From: Lentzea atacamensis
GTDB taxonomy: Bacteria; Actinomycetota; Actinomycetes; Mycobacteriales; Pseudonocardiaceae
DNA: 64,000 nt
NCBI RefSeq assembly: GCF_003269295.1
Contig: NZ_QLTT01000010.1
Coordinates: 181,958-245,957, forward strand
Reading direction: 5' to 3'
This document shows positions 42,716-51,551 of this stretch, piece by piece. The position numbers and the translations under genes are program-made. Each line of letters opens with the position of its first letter. Position 1 is the first letter of the stretch. The notes below the pieces were generated by a model. The model searched no databases. It was given only the letters and a program-made list of their open reading frames with translations, and was not told the DNA's origin.

Positions 42716-44017
42716 GTGCGACGGGACAACGAGTTCGCGGAGTTCTTCACGAGCCGTTTCGACGCGGCACGCCGCGCGGCGTACGCGCTGTGCGGCGACT
42801 GGGGAGACGCCGAGGAGATCGCCCAGCACGCGTTCGTGCGGATGTACGTGCACTGGTCCAGGGTGCGCAGCGAAACCGCCGACGCCTACCTGAACACGGT
42901 CGTGACCAGGTTGTTCCTGGACACCCGCAGGCGCGTCCGCGGCCGGGAGCACCCGGTGGCCGACCCGCCGGAACAGGCGGAGCACGCCGGCTTCGCGCCC
43001 GACGAGCGGCAGGCGTTGCTCAGCGCCCTGCGGCAGGTGCCCGCACGGCAGCGGGAGGTGCTGGTGCTGCGTTTCCTGGAGGACATGTCCGTCGAGCGGA
43101 CCGCTGACACGCTCGGCTGCACGGCCGGCACCGTGAAGAGCCAGACCGCACGGGGCCTGAACACTCTCCGCGACGCGTACCGCGCCGAACTGGGCGATCC
43201 CGCGCCCGCTCCGCAGACGTCGGTCGACGACGTGATGCGCCGAGGACGCCGCCGAGTGTTCGCGCAGCGGGCAACCGGTGTCGTGGGCGTCCTCCTGGTC
43301 GTCGCGGGAGTCGGCGTCGGCGCGACCGCGTTGAGCTCCGCACCCACCACGCCGCTGCCACCCGCGGACACCATCACCGTCACGACCACCACACCTACGA
43401 CTGTTCGCGCCGAGGTCGGCTGGCCGAGGCTCAACGAGCCCACCCGGACTCCCACGCTCACCATGAGCCCGATGTCCGGCGTGCCCCCGATGATGTGCGA
43501 GCAGAAGGGAACACCGCAGCTGGCGGGTTGGCCGGGCATCATCGAGGCACCCGGCAACGTGCGTGCCGCGTTGGAGCGGGCGATCTCCGGTCCGGTCCAA
43601 TACCACGTGACTCCGCCGAGAAACCCCGGCGAACGCAATTCCCACGCCCTGTGGGCGAACGCGGGCCACGGCAGCATCTGGTTGCGGGCGGGCACGTTCA
43701 CCGGCAGCCCGCTGGCTCACGCGGACGACCAGAAGTGGGCGATGGGCGACTGCGTGGCACCGAAGAGGCACGTTCTCGCGAACGGCACTGTCATCCAGCT
43801 GCACGTGGTCCAAGAGGGAATGCCGGTGCCGACGCTCAACCAGCTGCTGATGATCTACACGCCGGCGGGCCGGACTTACCAGATCTCGTTGTCCAACCAC
43901 AGCGGCGAGTTCTTCCTGAACGAGGGCTTCGACCAGGAGAAGGGCGGCCACCCGGAGCTCCCGCTGAGCGAGCAACGCCTGGCCGAGATCGGCCAGGCCG
44001 TGGCAGAAGCCGCCTAA
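42716..44017 (+). CDS. SigE-family ECF sigma factor fused to a membrane helix and extracytoplasmic domain
   Basis: A 433-residue fusion. Residues 1-160 are a complete ECF sigma factor of the SigE family: sigma2 with AAYALCGDWGDAEEIAQHAFVRMY, sigma4 with LSALRQVPARQREVLVLRFLEDMSVERTADTLGCTAGTVKSQTARGL. A basic segment (RRGRRRVFAQR) and one TM helix (about 187-206) follow, then about 225 extracytoplasmic residues with a Thr/Pro-rich stalk and two Cys. In relatives these are usually two genes. Here the sigma factor is tethered to the membrane by its own sensor domain, implying release by proteolysis or a local role. GTG 42716 has GAGGAGG seven bases upstream. Confidence 0.88.
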   Translation: MRRDNEFAEFFTSRFDAARRAAYALCGDWGDAEEIAQHAFVRMYVHWSRVRSETADAYLNTVVTRLFLDTRRRVRGREHPVADPPEQAEHAGFAPDERQALLSALRQVPARQREVLVLRFLEDMSVERTADTLGCTAGTVKSQTARGLNTLRDAYRAELGDPAPAPQTSVDDVMRRGRRRVFAQRATGVVGVLLVVAGVGVGATALSSAPTTPLPPADTITVTTTTPTTVRAEVGWPRLNEPTRTPTLTMSPMSGVPPMMCEQKGTPQLAGWPGIIEAPGNVRAALERAISGPVQYHVTPPRNPGERNSHALWANAGHGSIWLRAGTFTGSPLAHADDQKWAMGDCVAPKRHVLANGTVIQLHVVQEGMPVPTLNQLLMIYTPAGRTYQISLSNHSGEFFLNEGFDQEKGGHPELPLSEQRLAEIGQAVAEAA

Positions 44018-44151
44018 CCCCACCGCCACACCGTGCTGGCCTCTCCAAACGGGGGGCCAGCACATCCGCATGCCGTCATTGAGCCGATGCCGCCACCGCA
44101 GAATTCCAGCCGACCGCCACCACCCGGAGATTCCACAATGGAATCCCCAGG

Positions 44152-44640
44152 CCAAGCGAAGCGACACCCACGGACCAACAACCACGGCCGAGAGCTAAGC
44201 GAAGCGGAAACCCTGACAGGGCCGAGCAAAGCAACGACCCCCAGCAAGGCAGGCGAAGCAAGAACCCCGGCAGGGTGGCGCAAAGCAACAACTTTGGCTG
44301 GGCCGGGCAGAGCAACGCCCCCGGTAGGGGCCGGCAAAGCGACAACCATGGCTGGGTCGAACGAACGTGACGACCACAGCGGAGTCGAGCGAAGCGACGA
44401 CCATGGCCGGGTCAAGCAGCGCAACACCCCGGTAGGGCTGGGCGAAACAACAGCCCTTGGCTGGGTCGGGCGAAGCGAAGACCCGACGACGACCAAGGCC
44501 AGGGGTCGAGCGAAGCGAAGACCAGGCGGGGTCCCAGGAACGGGGGTCGAGCGAAGCGAAGACCAGGCGGGGGTCCGGGGGCTGGGGTCGAGCGAAGCGA
44601 AGGCCCGGCGGGGGTCCGGGGGCGCAGCGCCCCGGCTGGG
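44152..44640. repeat. degenerate tandem repeat array (about 14-15 units)
   Basis: About 14-15 diverged units follow a consensus near TCGAGCGAAGCGACGACC followed by ATGGCTGGG. The spacing is about 25-30 bases in the left part and 38-41 bases in the last four units (from about 44470). The rightmost copies (near 44507, 44549, 44590) are nearly identical in their GAGCGAAGCGAAG core; leftward copies are more eroded. Open frames run through it on both strands only because of the repeat composition; I see no gene. It fills most of the 821-base gap between the sigma-factor gene and the small gene at 44839. Confidence 0.7.
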
Positions 44641-44641
44641 G

Positions 44642-44662
44642 TCTGGGGGCTGGGCCCCCAGA
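44642..44662. terminator. strong short hairpin at the end of the repeat array
   Basis: TCTGGGGGC / GCCCCCAGA, a perfect 9-bp stem with a 3-base loop, is followed on the + strand by an A-rich run. It closes the repeat array and could stop transcripts entering from either side. Confidence 0.5.
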
Positions 44663-44668
44663 AAACAC

Positions 44669-44723
44669 CACGATCGAGGCAAGGTCTGCGCATTCCGCAG
44701 ACATAGGACACCCGAAGATCGTG
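44669..44723. other. nested inverted repeats before the mobile-type genes
   Basis: An outer pair CACGATC/GATCGTG (44669-44675, 44717-44723) encloses an inner pair GTCTGCG/CGCAGAC (44684-44690, 44696-44702). The nested symmetry could be a structured leader, an operator or a recombination site. The remaining bases up to 44838 show nothing recognisable. Confidence 0.35.
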
Positions 44724-44838
44724 CCCCCGGCGCGCCTCGTACAACATCTACACACTCCCGCACCCGTCGTGAGCTGCAGGTTTCCGCCACCATGGAAGTG
44801 CCACGGGGGCGTCGCCGTCGCTCTGGCGGTGATGCGAA

Positions 44839-45054
44839 ATGAGCCGAAACAAGATCATTTACGGCCTGAACGACCTGCAGGCCGACGGCCTGGCTTGCCC
44901 ACAGTGTGGAGCGAACTACCTGCAGGTCATGATTGCGTCGGTGCCCGTTGGGCACTCAGTGACCGGCTCCCAGGTTCACGCCTGTGTCGGGCAGTGTGCC
45001 GAGTCAGTCAGGGCAGCGATCGAGGCTGGGCACCGAGTAGGTGGTGCGCGATGA
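44839..45054 (+). CDS. small CxxC protein of actinomycete mobile-element type
   Basis: A 71-residue protein with one CPQC motif (about 20-23) and further Cys near 49 and 53 (HACVGQC), so a small metal-binding or disulfide fold is possible. No known family is recognised with certainty. Its stop overlaps the start of the DUF2637 gene (ATGA), and such pairs of a tiny protein with a DUF2637 protein are characteristic of actinomycete integrative elements and plasmids. It therefore marks likely mobile DNA. Codon bias is weaker than in the chromosomal genes to the left. Confidence 0.55.
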   Translation: MSRNKIIYGLNDLQADGLACPQCGANYLQVMIASVPVGHSVTGSQVHACVGQCAESVRAAIEAGHRVGGAR

Positions 45055-45762
45055 CCGCCACCGCTGGTCGCGATCGTTCGTTGTGGGTGCAGTGCGCGTG
45101 CACAGCTCTGGTCGCGCTAGGCGCGGCGTACGCCTCGTATCGGCACGGACGTGAGTTCGCGCTGCGGTTTCGGCGCGGACGAGACGACCGCGGCGATCTG
45201 GCCGCTGATCGTGGACGGCTTGTTGACCACGGCGACGGTGGAGCTGTGGAAGACCGGTCGCGGTAGCGGGCGCTGGAAGGCCTGGCTGGCGTTCGTGTTC
45301 GGCATCGTGCTGTCACTTTGCGCCAACGTGGCCGCGGCCCCGGAGTTGAGTGTGTTCGCCGTGGCGGTCGCGGCGTGTCCGCCACTAGCACTTCTCCTCG
45401 CGGTCGAGCTGCTCAACCATGCACTGAAACGCCGACGCGCCGAGAGCGCGAACGAGACCGGAACCGAGAACAACGAGAACAGTGACGAGAACGCCGGCGT
45501 GGTACGTCTCGCGGCGATCTCGGACGACTCCCTACCGTCAGCAGAACCGACCGCCGAGCAGCGGATGTGGACGTACTTCCATGCGCAGGTCGCACGCGGC
45601 CGGATGCCATCTGGCGCGGAATTGGATCGTGCAGCGGGAACGAACAACTATGGTCGCCGGGTACTGCGCCAGTGGCACGAGAAGGGCCGAATCAGCTCCA
45701 CGGCTGCTCAACTGCGCCAGCAAGACCCGCCAACCTGCGACACCATGAAGAATCGATTCTGA
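45051..45762 (+). pseudogene. DUF2637 membrane protein gene with a +1 frameshift
   Basis: The first frame encodes a TM start (WVQCACTALVALGAAYASYRHGREFALRF). A shifted frame then continues GADETTAAIWPLIVDGLLTTATVELWK, the DUF2637 core, two more TM helices and a C-terminal HTH-like part (AEQRMWTYFHAQ... NNYGRRVLRQWHEKG). The two join perfectly if one T of the TTT at 45168-45170 is removed. DUF2637 (Spd-like) proteins belong to actinomycete plasmids and integrative elements, where some help plasmid spread. The intact product would be about 236 residues. Either the gene is inactivated or this is a homopolymer sequencing error. Confidence 0.75.
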
Positions 45763-45943
45763 GAAAGCGGCGTCGACTGCGTGTGAGCCCTGGGACAAGC
45801 TCGCCAAGGTCGTGTATTGATCATGCGGTACCTCGCGAGATCCGCAGACATCTCTGGTGTAGTGCCGATCAGCGCTGTGGGAGAGCGCGAGTAATCGACG
45901 ACATCGGGCGCGGGATATCGGTACCTGAGCCGTCTTCATCTGT

Positions 45944-47353
45944 TCAAGGCGCCTCGTCAGCGCTTGACTCAAGTTGGCGCAGCTGAAAACCTAGCGTCGG
46001 GAGGACCTGCCTATGCAACGACTCCTGTTCCCGGCCATCGCCGGTCTTTGCGATTTCGCAGGCGATTGGCTGCAGCAGACGAGGGCCGCTGGCGGCGATG
46101 TTTGCTGCGAGTTTGCGACCGCGTTCCAGCTGTTGAGGTGTTTGTTTGCGGAACGGGCCGGCTTGCCACAGGGCGACATCCATGCCGATCGGAGTGATCG
46201 TGCGGTCGAGCCGCGCGGACAGGTTGGCGATGATGCTCAAGCCATCGGCGTCCAGGTCACACCAAGCAGCCATCGGCACTTTGCCGAACGCAGACAAGAC
46301 TGCCGCCAACGGATTGCTGGCGTATCCGCGTCCCCAGACGCACAACCAACGGCTGACTACTTCCTGAAGACCACAAACCTGCTCGAACGTGTCCTTATTC
46401 TCGACCACGAACACGCCGCGGACTGCTGAGATGTCGACCGTACCGACAAGCCTAATGCCGCCCGCAGGCACTCCGATCCATGGTTCGCTCGTGCGCGCAT
46501 CAGCGACAACGCTTCCGACCCGCCACACCAGCGGTCCCCGCATCAGGACCTCCACGTCGGCCTCACGTACGGCCAGCGCGAATGGCATGTCCACGAGGTT
46601 GGCGAAAGCAGCCGCGCGCTCAGGGGTCCACCGCTTGGAGTCGTTGAAGGCATGGCTCGCGATGTCCTTGGCCGTAGGCGGGTCGTCTACGCCACCGGTG
46701 GCGAACCAGTAGCAGGCGGCACGGATCGCCGCTTCGTAAACCGACCACACGGTCGTCGCGCATTTGGACCCGCTGGGAACGCGCAACGGGCTGCCTGGCT
46801 CGACCACGGCGAGCAGTCGCTGTTCGCCGTGGAGTTCGTGGACATCTTGCATGAGGGCGCACAATTCGCTGCGGGCAGTATCGGGATCCGGCCTGCCCGT
46901 GAGTTCTTTGAGGTAGTCGTCAGCTGCCGCACGCCAGGCTTCCGTGAGCCTGAACGACTGAGGCCGGTAGTCGAACCCATGGACAGTGCAGCGCAGCACA
47001 CCGAGGCCGCTGCGCACCAACTCCATGGCGGCCTGCCAGGCTTTGTCGCCGAACTGCGTCACCATGCCTGGCCAACGTCGCTCAGCGTCCGTACGCAGGA
47101 CCCAGATGAGATCCTTTGTGGACAGTGACGCGGGAAGTGCGAACGGGACGGCTCGAGCCCGCGGCAGCAGGTCGACCCGGCGAACGCTGACCCTGCCCTT
47201 TCGGTCACGCGGCACACGGTAGGACTCCGGCGAGCCCGGAGATGCGGACTTCGGCACCGTGAAGGCCGCCACGTCGTGTGGCAGCGCCGGCAGCGGAACC
47301 TCGATGCGTCCCGCGCTCTCACCAAACGGAAAGTCGGGGTTCGGGTCAGTCAT
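45944..47353 (-). CDS. JetD/MksG-like Toprim (DUF2220-type) nuclease subunit of an SMC system
   Basis: A 469-residue protein, last gene of a five-gene SMC operon. The C-terminal part (about 300-440) has Toprim-like metal-binding marks: VFVVENKDTFE (Glu318) and AAWCDLDADGL (Asp366, Asp368), matching the ExN-T-F and DxD pattern of JetD/MksG. The N-terminal half is helical and may be the arm domain that docks on the SMC complex. In Wadjet this subunit cuts circular plasmid DNA after loop extrusion. The ATG at 47353 overlaps the SMC stop by eight bases. Family by motif and context; nuclease activity untested. Confidence 0.82.
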   Translation of the reverse strand: MTDPNPDFPFGESAGRIEVPLPALPHDVAAFTVPKSASPGSPESYRVPRDRKGRVSVRRVDLLPRARAVPFALPASLSTKDLIWVLRTDAERRWPGMVTQFGDKAWQAAMELVRSGLGVLRCTVHGFDYRPQSFRLTEAWRAAADDYLKELTGRPDPDTARSELCALMQDVHELHGEQRLLAVVEPGSPLRVPSGSKCATTVWSVYEAAIRAACYWFATGGVDDPPTAKDIASHAFNDSKRWTPERAAAFANLVDMPFALAVREADVEVLMRGPLVWRVGSVVADARTSEPWIGVPAGGIRLVGTVDISAVRGVFVVENKDTFEQVCGLQEVVSRWLCVWGRGYASNPLAAVLSAFGKVPMAAWCDLDADGLSIIANLSARLDRTITPIGMDVALWQAGPFRKQTPQQLERGRKLAANIAASGPRLLQPIACEIAKTGDGREQESLHRQVLPTLGFQLRQLESSADEAP

Positions 47354-50300
47354 CGCCTTCCTCCTTCTCTCGCCCCGACCGGATGTGACCAGCAGTCAAC
47401 TCAACCTGCTCGGACATCTCGTTGAATCCCCACACACGGGTCGGCCGGTTGTACGCGTCCGATTCGCTGACGTGGGAGAACCAGAGCAGCTGACCACAGA
47501 CGTCAGCGGCGTCCACCAGAACACTGTCCTGGCAGGTGCCGAGGATGGTGACACGGCTCTCCTGCGCCACTCGCTTGAGAGCCCGGAGAACGTCCTTTCG
47601 GTTGACCTCGCCGAGGCTGTTGCCCAGCTCGTCGAGCACGAGCACCCTGCCATGCGTCTCGGAGTCAGCGAGGACGGCCGCGAGCACCAGTTGCACCGCG
47701 TACACCTTGACCTGAGCACCGTTGGCGACTTCGCGATAGGACACGTGGCCACCACTGCGAGACCGCTTCCACCTTGGTGTGACTTCCCAGACCCATTCTG
47801 CCGCGCCATCAGGCACGGAGGTGGCGACGTGCAGGTCGGCACCGTTGCCGCCGCGTGCTTCGTCGAGTCGGTTGAACGCGTTGCTCACGCGGGACAGGAT
47901 TCCTTCGACCCGCTGGGAGATCATGTCCTGCAGCACCCCGAGTCGCATCTCGGCATCCGCGAGGTCCAGTTCGAGTCCGTGGTGGATCCGCTGGTGTTCA
48001 GCGCGCTGCTCGACGATGCGTGTCCTCGTGACTTTGTCCGCGCCAGCTATGACGTCGAGCTTCGTGCGTAGCGGAAGCGCGATGGTGGTCAAGGCAGTCT
48101 GAGGTGCTTTCCCGCCTTCGTGCCGTGCGAGTGCGACTCGAAGTGTGACGCACTCGCGCAGCTCGTCAGGCGCGGATTCGGCGTCGAAGGGGTCGATCCC
48201 GAACAGCCGCAGGGCCTCGGTTAGGCGTTCGACGGCATCGAGCCGCAGGTCCGCTGGATTTGACGACGTCTGCTCGTCGTACGGATTGTCTGTGTCGTCT
48301 GCATCGGTTGGCCGAAGTGCACGCCACTCTTCGACGTCGAGGTCTTGCCGCCTCTTCTTGCGGTTCATGAGATTTGTGAGTCGAGCCTTCTCAGTCTCAC
48401 GCAACGCGGCTAGCTTCACGTCGAGCGCAGCGATCATGTGCTGGTACCCGCTCAGCGCATCTCGTGCCGATTCCCATTCGCTCTGACGTCGTTCCTCCTC
48501 TCCTTCCGCTGTCACAAGGGCGCCATCCAATGTGGCGATCTTGCTCGCGAGTTCTTGCTCCTCGCTGTTCACAACTTCCAGGCGTTCGGCTGCGACTGCG
48601 GAGTCGTGCCGTGCCACGGCGAGCGCCAGCGCCGCCTCCGCGAGCTGCACGTGACCAGCGGCAATGTTTAGCTTTTCACGCGCTGCCGAGAGCTCTCGTC
48701 GCAGCCGTGTGAGCACGGCGTCATGACCGGTCTGCGGCTCGGCGAATCCGCCGGTCACGGTCAGGCCCAAGACGGAGTCCAACGCGCCTGGCGGTGAGAA
48801 GAGCGTGTCGAACCGATTGCTCAAGGCGTGCAGGAACGCTGTGACGGGCAATCGGCACCGCACCCCGTCGGGAAGCGACCCCTCCTCGTCATCGGTGGTG
48901 ATGATGAGGGCGCCTGGGACATCGGCAATCACGTTGCGTGCTTCTTCAAGGAGGTCGTGCTCGACCACGACAGCATCGCGGTAGGCCCAGAGCCTCGGTT
49001 CCCAGTCGCGGCGAACGGCCTCGTCGACCTCCAGCACGTCGAACAAGGCAACGCTGTCGATCTGCTGGGCTCGCAGCGCATCGATGATCTGCCCTGCGTT
49101 GCCGGCCCGTCCCTCCTCGGCTCGTTGGAGTTCCGCCTGCGCATCGCCGACAGCTTGATCAGCCGCTTCCCGCAGGATCTGCTTCCTGTTGCGATCTTCA
49201 ACGGCCTTGTCGCGCTCTACCAGTGTCTCGACGGCTGAACGACCATCCCAGTCGGTAGCGCCCCCGAGAAGGCGGTTTCGCTCGTCGACCAACAACGTGT
49301 GACGCTCAGAGACCCGCGTCCGGTTGAGGCGGAGGTCGCTGGTGTGCTTCTTCGCCTTGGTCCACGCATCGCGTCTGCGTGCTTCGTCGCCGCTGAGGTC
49401 GGTATTGCGTCGCAGGCCCGCGAGCTCGTCCTCCGCGGCCTTTGCCTGCGCAGCCGCTGCACCGTGCTGCTCGGCGAGGGCTTCGATTTCCTCGGCTGCA
49501 AGGCGGTCGGCCTTCTGTACTTGTGCGTACATGAGGGCGACGTACTGTCGCCAACTCGTCTCTGCCGCGGTGAGTTCGGCACGTGCCGCGTCGCGGTCAT
49601 CGATCGCACGAAGATCGGCTGTGTCTCTTGCGTCGCGCTCCGCGGCTTGCGCCAGCGACGCGTCCCGCTTCCTCCGTTGCTCGAGCACCTGGCCCCGCTG
49701 TTCGCGTTCTTCGTCCAAGTGCCCTTTCGACCCGGACAGCGCGATCAGGGATTCACCGATGTCCTTGGGGGCCATCTCGGTCATCTGCTGGCTCAGCAAC
49801 GACGGCACGGGCGGGCGCAGCGGTGTGTCGAGGTAGGCGAGGCAGCGGGGAGAGTCCCCGTACAACACCTCCGCCATGCGTGAGGCGGAAATGGGCTCGT
49901 TCCCCCGGAGGGACTGCCAGATCGAGTCAGCCTGCAGATAGCGCTGTTGCTCGTCAGGATCGTTCGCCAGGTGCACACCGTCCGCCCACCGGACCTGGAA
50001 GTACGGCTTCGACGTCTCCAGCCGGATCCATACGGTGACCGCCGTCTGGTGTGGATCGTCGTCGTCAGCGAACACACCGATGATGTAGCCGGTTGAAGCG
50101 TTGTGCCCGAGACCCTTGACACCCGCGGAGTCAGCGCGGAACAACACCCCGGCGGCGATCCGGCCACCGCGGTGGTGCAGCTGCCACTGCGGATCGGCGA
50201 GCAAGATCGAGACAGCTGCCAGAAAGCTGGTCTTTCCTGACCCGTTGGAGTCGCCGCGAGGTCCTTGCCCAGACACTGCGATGAAGGTGCCGGGCACCAG

Positions 50301-50414
50301 AGGGACCGGGTGGGTCGTCAAGCGGGCGACATCGATCGTCTGCACAGTGACGAGGTTCCGGGAACCGATCACCCCACGGTTGCTCGTGCGAGGAATCGCC
50401 AGGGGGCTGTTCAT
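47346..50414 (-). CDS. SMC-type ATPase (JetC/MksB-like)
   Basis: A 1022-residue SMC-like protein. Walker A is GDSNGSGKTSFL (about 54-65), with a degenerate signature at VANGAQVKVYAVQLVLAA and Walker B VLVLDELGNSLGEVNRKDVL near the C-terminus. Two long coiled-coil regions (about 215-450 and 590-740, rich in Ala, Arg, Glu and Asp) flank a globular hinge-like part (about 455-580: LWAYRDAVVVEHDLLEEARNV and a following acidic IITTDDEEG loop). This head-coil-hinge plan fits JetC/MksB better than Rad50. It overlaps neighbours on both sides (ATGA with the upstream gene, eight bases with the nuclease), implying complex assembly during translation. Confidence 0.88.
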   Translation of the reverse strand: MNSPLAIPRTSNRGVIGSRNLVTVQTIDVARLTTHPVPLVPGTFIAVSGQGPRGDSNGSGKTSFLAAVSILLADPQWQLHHRGGRIAAGVLFRADSAGVKGLGHNASTGYIIGVFADDDDPHQTAVTVWIRLETSKPYFQVRWADGVHLANDPDEQQRYLQADSIWQSLRGNEPISASRMAEVLYGDSPRCLAYLDTPLRPPVPSLLSQQMTEMAPKDIGESLIALSGSKGHLDEEREQRGQVLEQRRKRDASLAQAAERDARDTADLRAIDDRDAARAELTAAETSWRQYVALMYAQVQKADRLAAEEIEALAEQHGAAAAQAKAAEDELAGLRRNTDLSGDEARRRDAWTKAKKHTSDLRLNRTRVSERHTLLVDERNRLLGGATDWDGRSAVETLVERDKAVEDRNRKQILREAADQAVGDAQAELQRAEEGRAGNAGQIIDALRAQQIDSVALFDVLEVDEAVRRDWEPRLWAYRDAVVVEHDLLEEARNVIADVPGALIITTDDEEGSLPDGVRCRLPVTAFLHALSNRFDTLFSPPGALDSVLGLTVTGGFAEPQTGHDAVLTRLRRELSAAREKLNIAAGHVQLAEAALALAVARHDSAVAAERLEVVNSEEQELASKIATLDGALVTAEGEEERRQSEWESARDALSGYQHMIAALDVKLAALRETEKARLTNLMNRKKRRQDLDVEEWRALRPTDADDTDNPYDEQTSSNPADLRLDAVERLTEALRLFGIDPFDAESAPDELRECVTLRVALARHEGGKAPQTALTTIALPLRTKLDVIAGADKVTRTRIVEQRAEHQRIHHGLELDLADAEMRLGVLQDMISQRVEGILSRVSNAFNRLDEARGGNGADLHVATSVPDGAAEWVWEVTPRWKRSRSGGHVSYREVANGAQVKVYAVQLVLAAVLADSETHGRVLVLDELGNSLGEVNRKDVLRALKRVAQESRVTILGTCQDSVLVDAADVCGQLLWFSHVSESDAYNRPTRVWGFNEMSEQVELTAGHIRSGREKEEGDD

Positions 50415-51040
50415 CAGTGATCGCCTTCCGGATTGGGAGTCTTTGCGGCACGGAGCCTGCGGATGGACAACGCTAGGTCTCCGTGCGGTTCGGCGAGGAG
50501 GATCAGCTCCTCGAACAAGATCGTCGTTGCGGCGGAGGTAAGCCGTTGGAACTGTGGACCGGGAACGATGCCTCCCGACACGCCGCGCACGAGGTCACGA
50601 GCGCGTAGTTCCCGGATCGCCGCGCGTACCGTTCCTGGCCGGACCTTTCCCGTTTCGAGCAGTGACGGCGCGACGGGGTGCTTGCCAGTCCACATCGATT
50701 CCGCTGTCACGTAGCCCTCGGCGCGGGGGATGGCCACACAGAAGAGCAACACCATGGCCAACACGGCCCGCTGGTCAGCAGGAAGCTGCCCGATCCCCAA
50801 CCGGATCAACTGCTCCCGCACGCCATCGTCATAGCCCGAGAGGAATCCACCGAGGGTTTCCACGAGCGAGCGACCGCCGGCGGCCAGCACCTGCTCTACG
50901 ACATGCCGCAGCTGAGGATCCAGTAGTGCCCGGAAATCCTTGGCTTGCACCGGGAACCGGGCTGACTCGACCGCCGCAACCGCCGTGAGGACTTCGTCCC
51001 TTCGGGACGGCGTGAGCGACTCCAACAGCCGTTCAGTCAC
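50414..51040 (-). CDS. winged-helix KITE-like subunit (JetB/MksE-like), copy 1
   Basis: A 208-residue protein with a helical N-terminal part and a probable winged-helix core in the second half (QLPADQRAVLAMVLLFCV, KVRPGTVRAAIRELRARDLV and GIVPGPQFQRLT). In SMC systems such KITE proteins bind the kleisin. GTG 51040 is used because GGGAG lies seven bases upstream and it overlaps the end of the upstream small gene; a longer start at 51145 would lie deep within that gene. The stop overlaps the SMC start (ATGA). It is the best JetB/MksE candidate by size and by position next to the SMC gene. Sequence similarity is weak. Confidence 0.68.
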   Translation of the reverse strand: MTERLLESLTPSRRDEVLTAVAAVESARFPVQAKDFRALLDPQLRHVVEQVLAAGGRSLVETLGGFLSGYDDGVREQLIRLGIGQLPADQRAVLAMVLLFCVAIPRAEGYVTAESMWTGKHPVAPSLLETGKVRPGTVRAAIRELRARDLVRGVSGGIVPGPQFQRLTSAATTILFEELILLAEPHGDLALSIRRLRAAKTPNPEGDH

Positions 51041-51551
51041 TCGTGTCTCCCTTGGGCGCGGGAAGTTGGTCGTGCTCGCGACGTAGTCGTGCGAGGTCGG
51101 AGTCTCGCCACACCGCCACGGCGGGGCCGAGCCGCACCAGCCCATCGCCGAAGTCCGGGGCGAGGTACCCCCAGCTGCGCAGGCAGTTGATGAACCGCGT
51201 CACTTCCTTGACTCCCAAAGGTTCGAGCGTCTCGCGCAGGACGTGCACAGTGGTCGGTTCTCCAGGGAAGGGCGGGGCGTCCGGGTCCGGCCAGCAGCAG
51301 CTGAGGCAGGCGGCGAGCGTGAGAATGGCGTTGTCGGTCGCGCCGGGTGGCCCGCCAGCGTCATCCGGCGCGAGAGGGCTGTCCAGTTCCCAGCCAAGTG
51401 TCAGTTCCGCACCCGAGGGCTCGCGAAGCTCCACCAGCCTCCGTCCGGCCCTGCCCGCCGCGATACCGAGTTCCCTAAGCTCGACAGGATCTTGCGGTGC
51501 GCGAATAGTTCTCCAGACCCGCATCGTCGCCATAGTGACTGGATCAGTCAT
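51033..51551 (-). CDS. second small winged-helix protein of the SMC operon (possible second KITE)
   Basis: A 172-residue protein between the kleisin-like and first KITE-like genes. Its C-terminal half reads ETLEPLGVKEVTRFINCLRSWGYLAPDFGDGLVRLGP, a helix-turn-helix plus wing layout, and an RDSDLARLRREHDQL helix follows. The N-terminal half has an LRELGIAAGRAGRRLVEL helix and an acidic, Pro-rich middle. No named family is recognised. It overlaps both neighbours (eight bases each side), so it belongs to the complex. Known Wadjet/Mks operons have one small subunit; a second suggests a heterodimeric KITE pair or an operon-specific factor. Confidence 0.62.
   Translation of the reverse strand: MTDPVTMATMRVWRTIRAPQDPVELRELGIAAGRAGRRLVELREPSGAELTLGWELDSPLAPDDAGGPPGATDNAILTLAACLSCCWPDPDAPPFPGEPTTVHVLRETLEPLGVKEVTRFINCLRSWGYLAPDFGDGLVRLGPAVAVWRDSDLARLRREHDQLPAPKGDTSD

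Noticed and set aside
44152..44640. CRISPR array
   Set aside because: Units are degenerate, contiguous and similar throughout, with no unique spacers of constant length and no cas genes nearby.
44033..44842. A long open frame on the + strand, and others on the - strand, through the 44 kb repeats
   Set aside because: They are produced by the GC-rich repeat composition; the translations are low-complexity Arg/Ser/Gly/Pro strings without domains.
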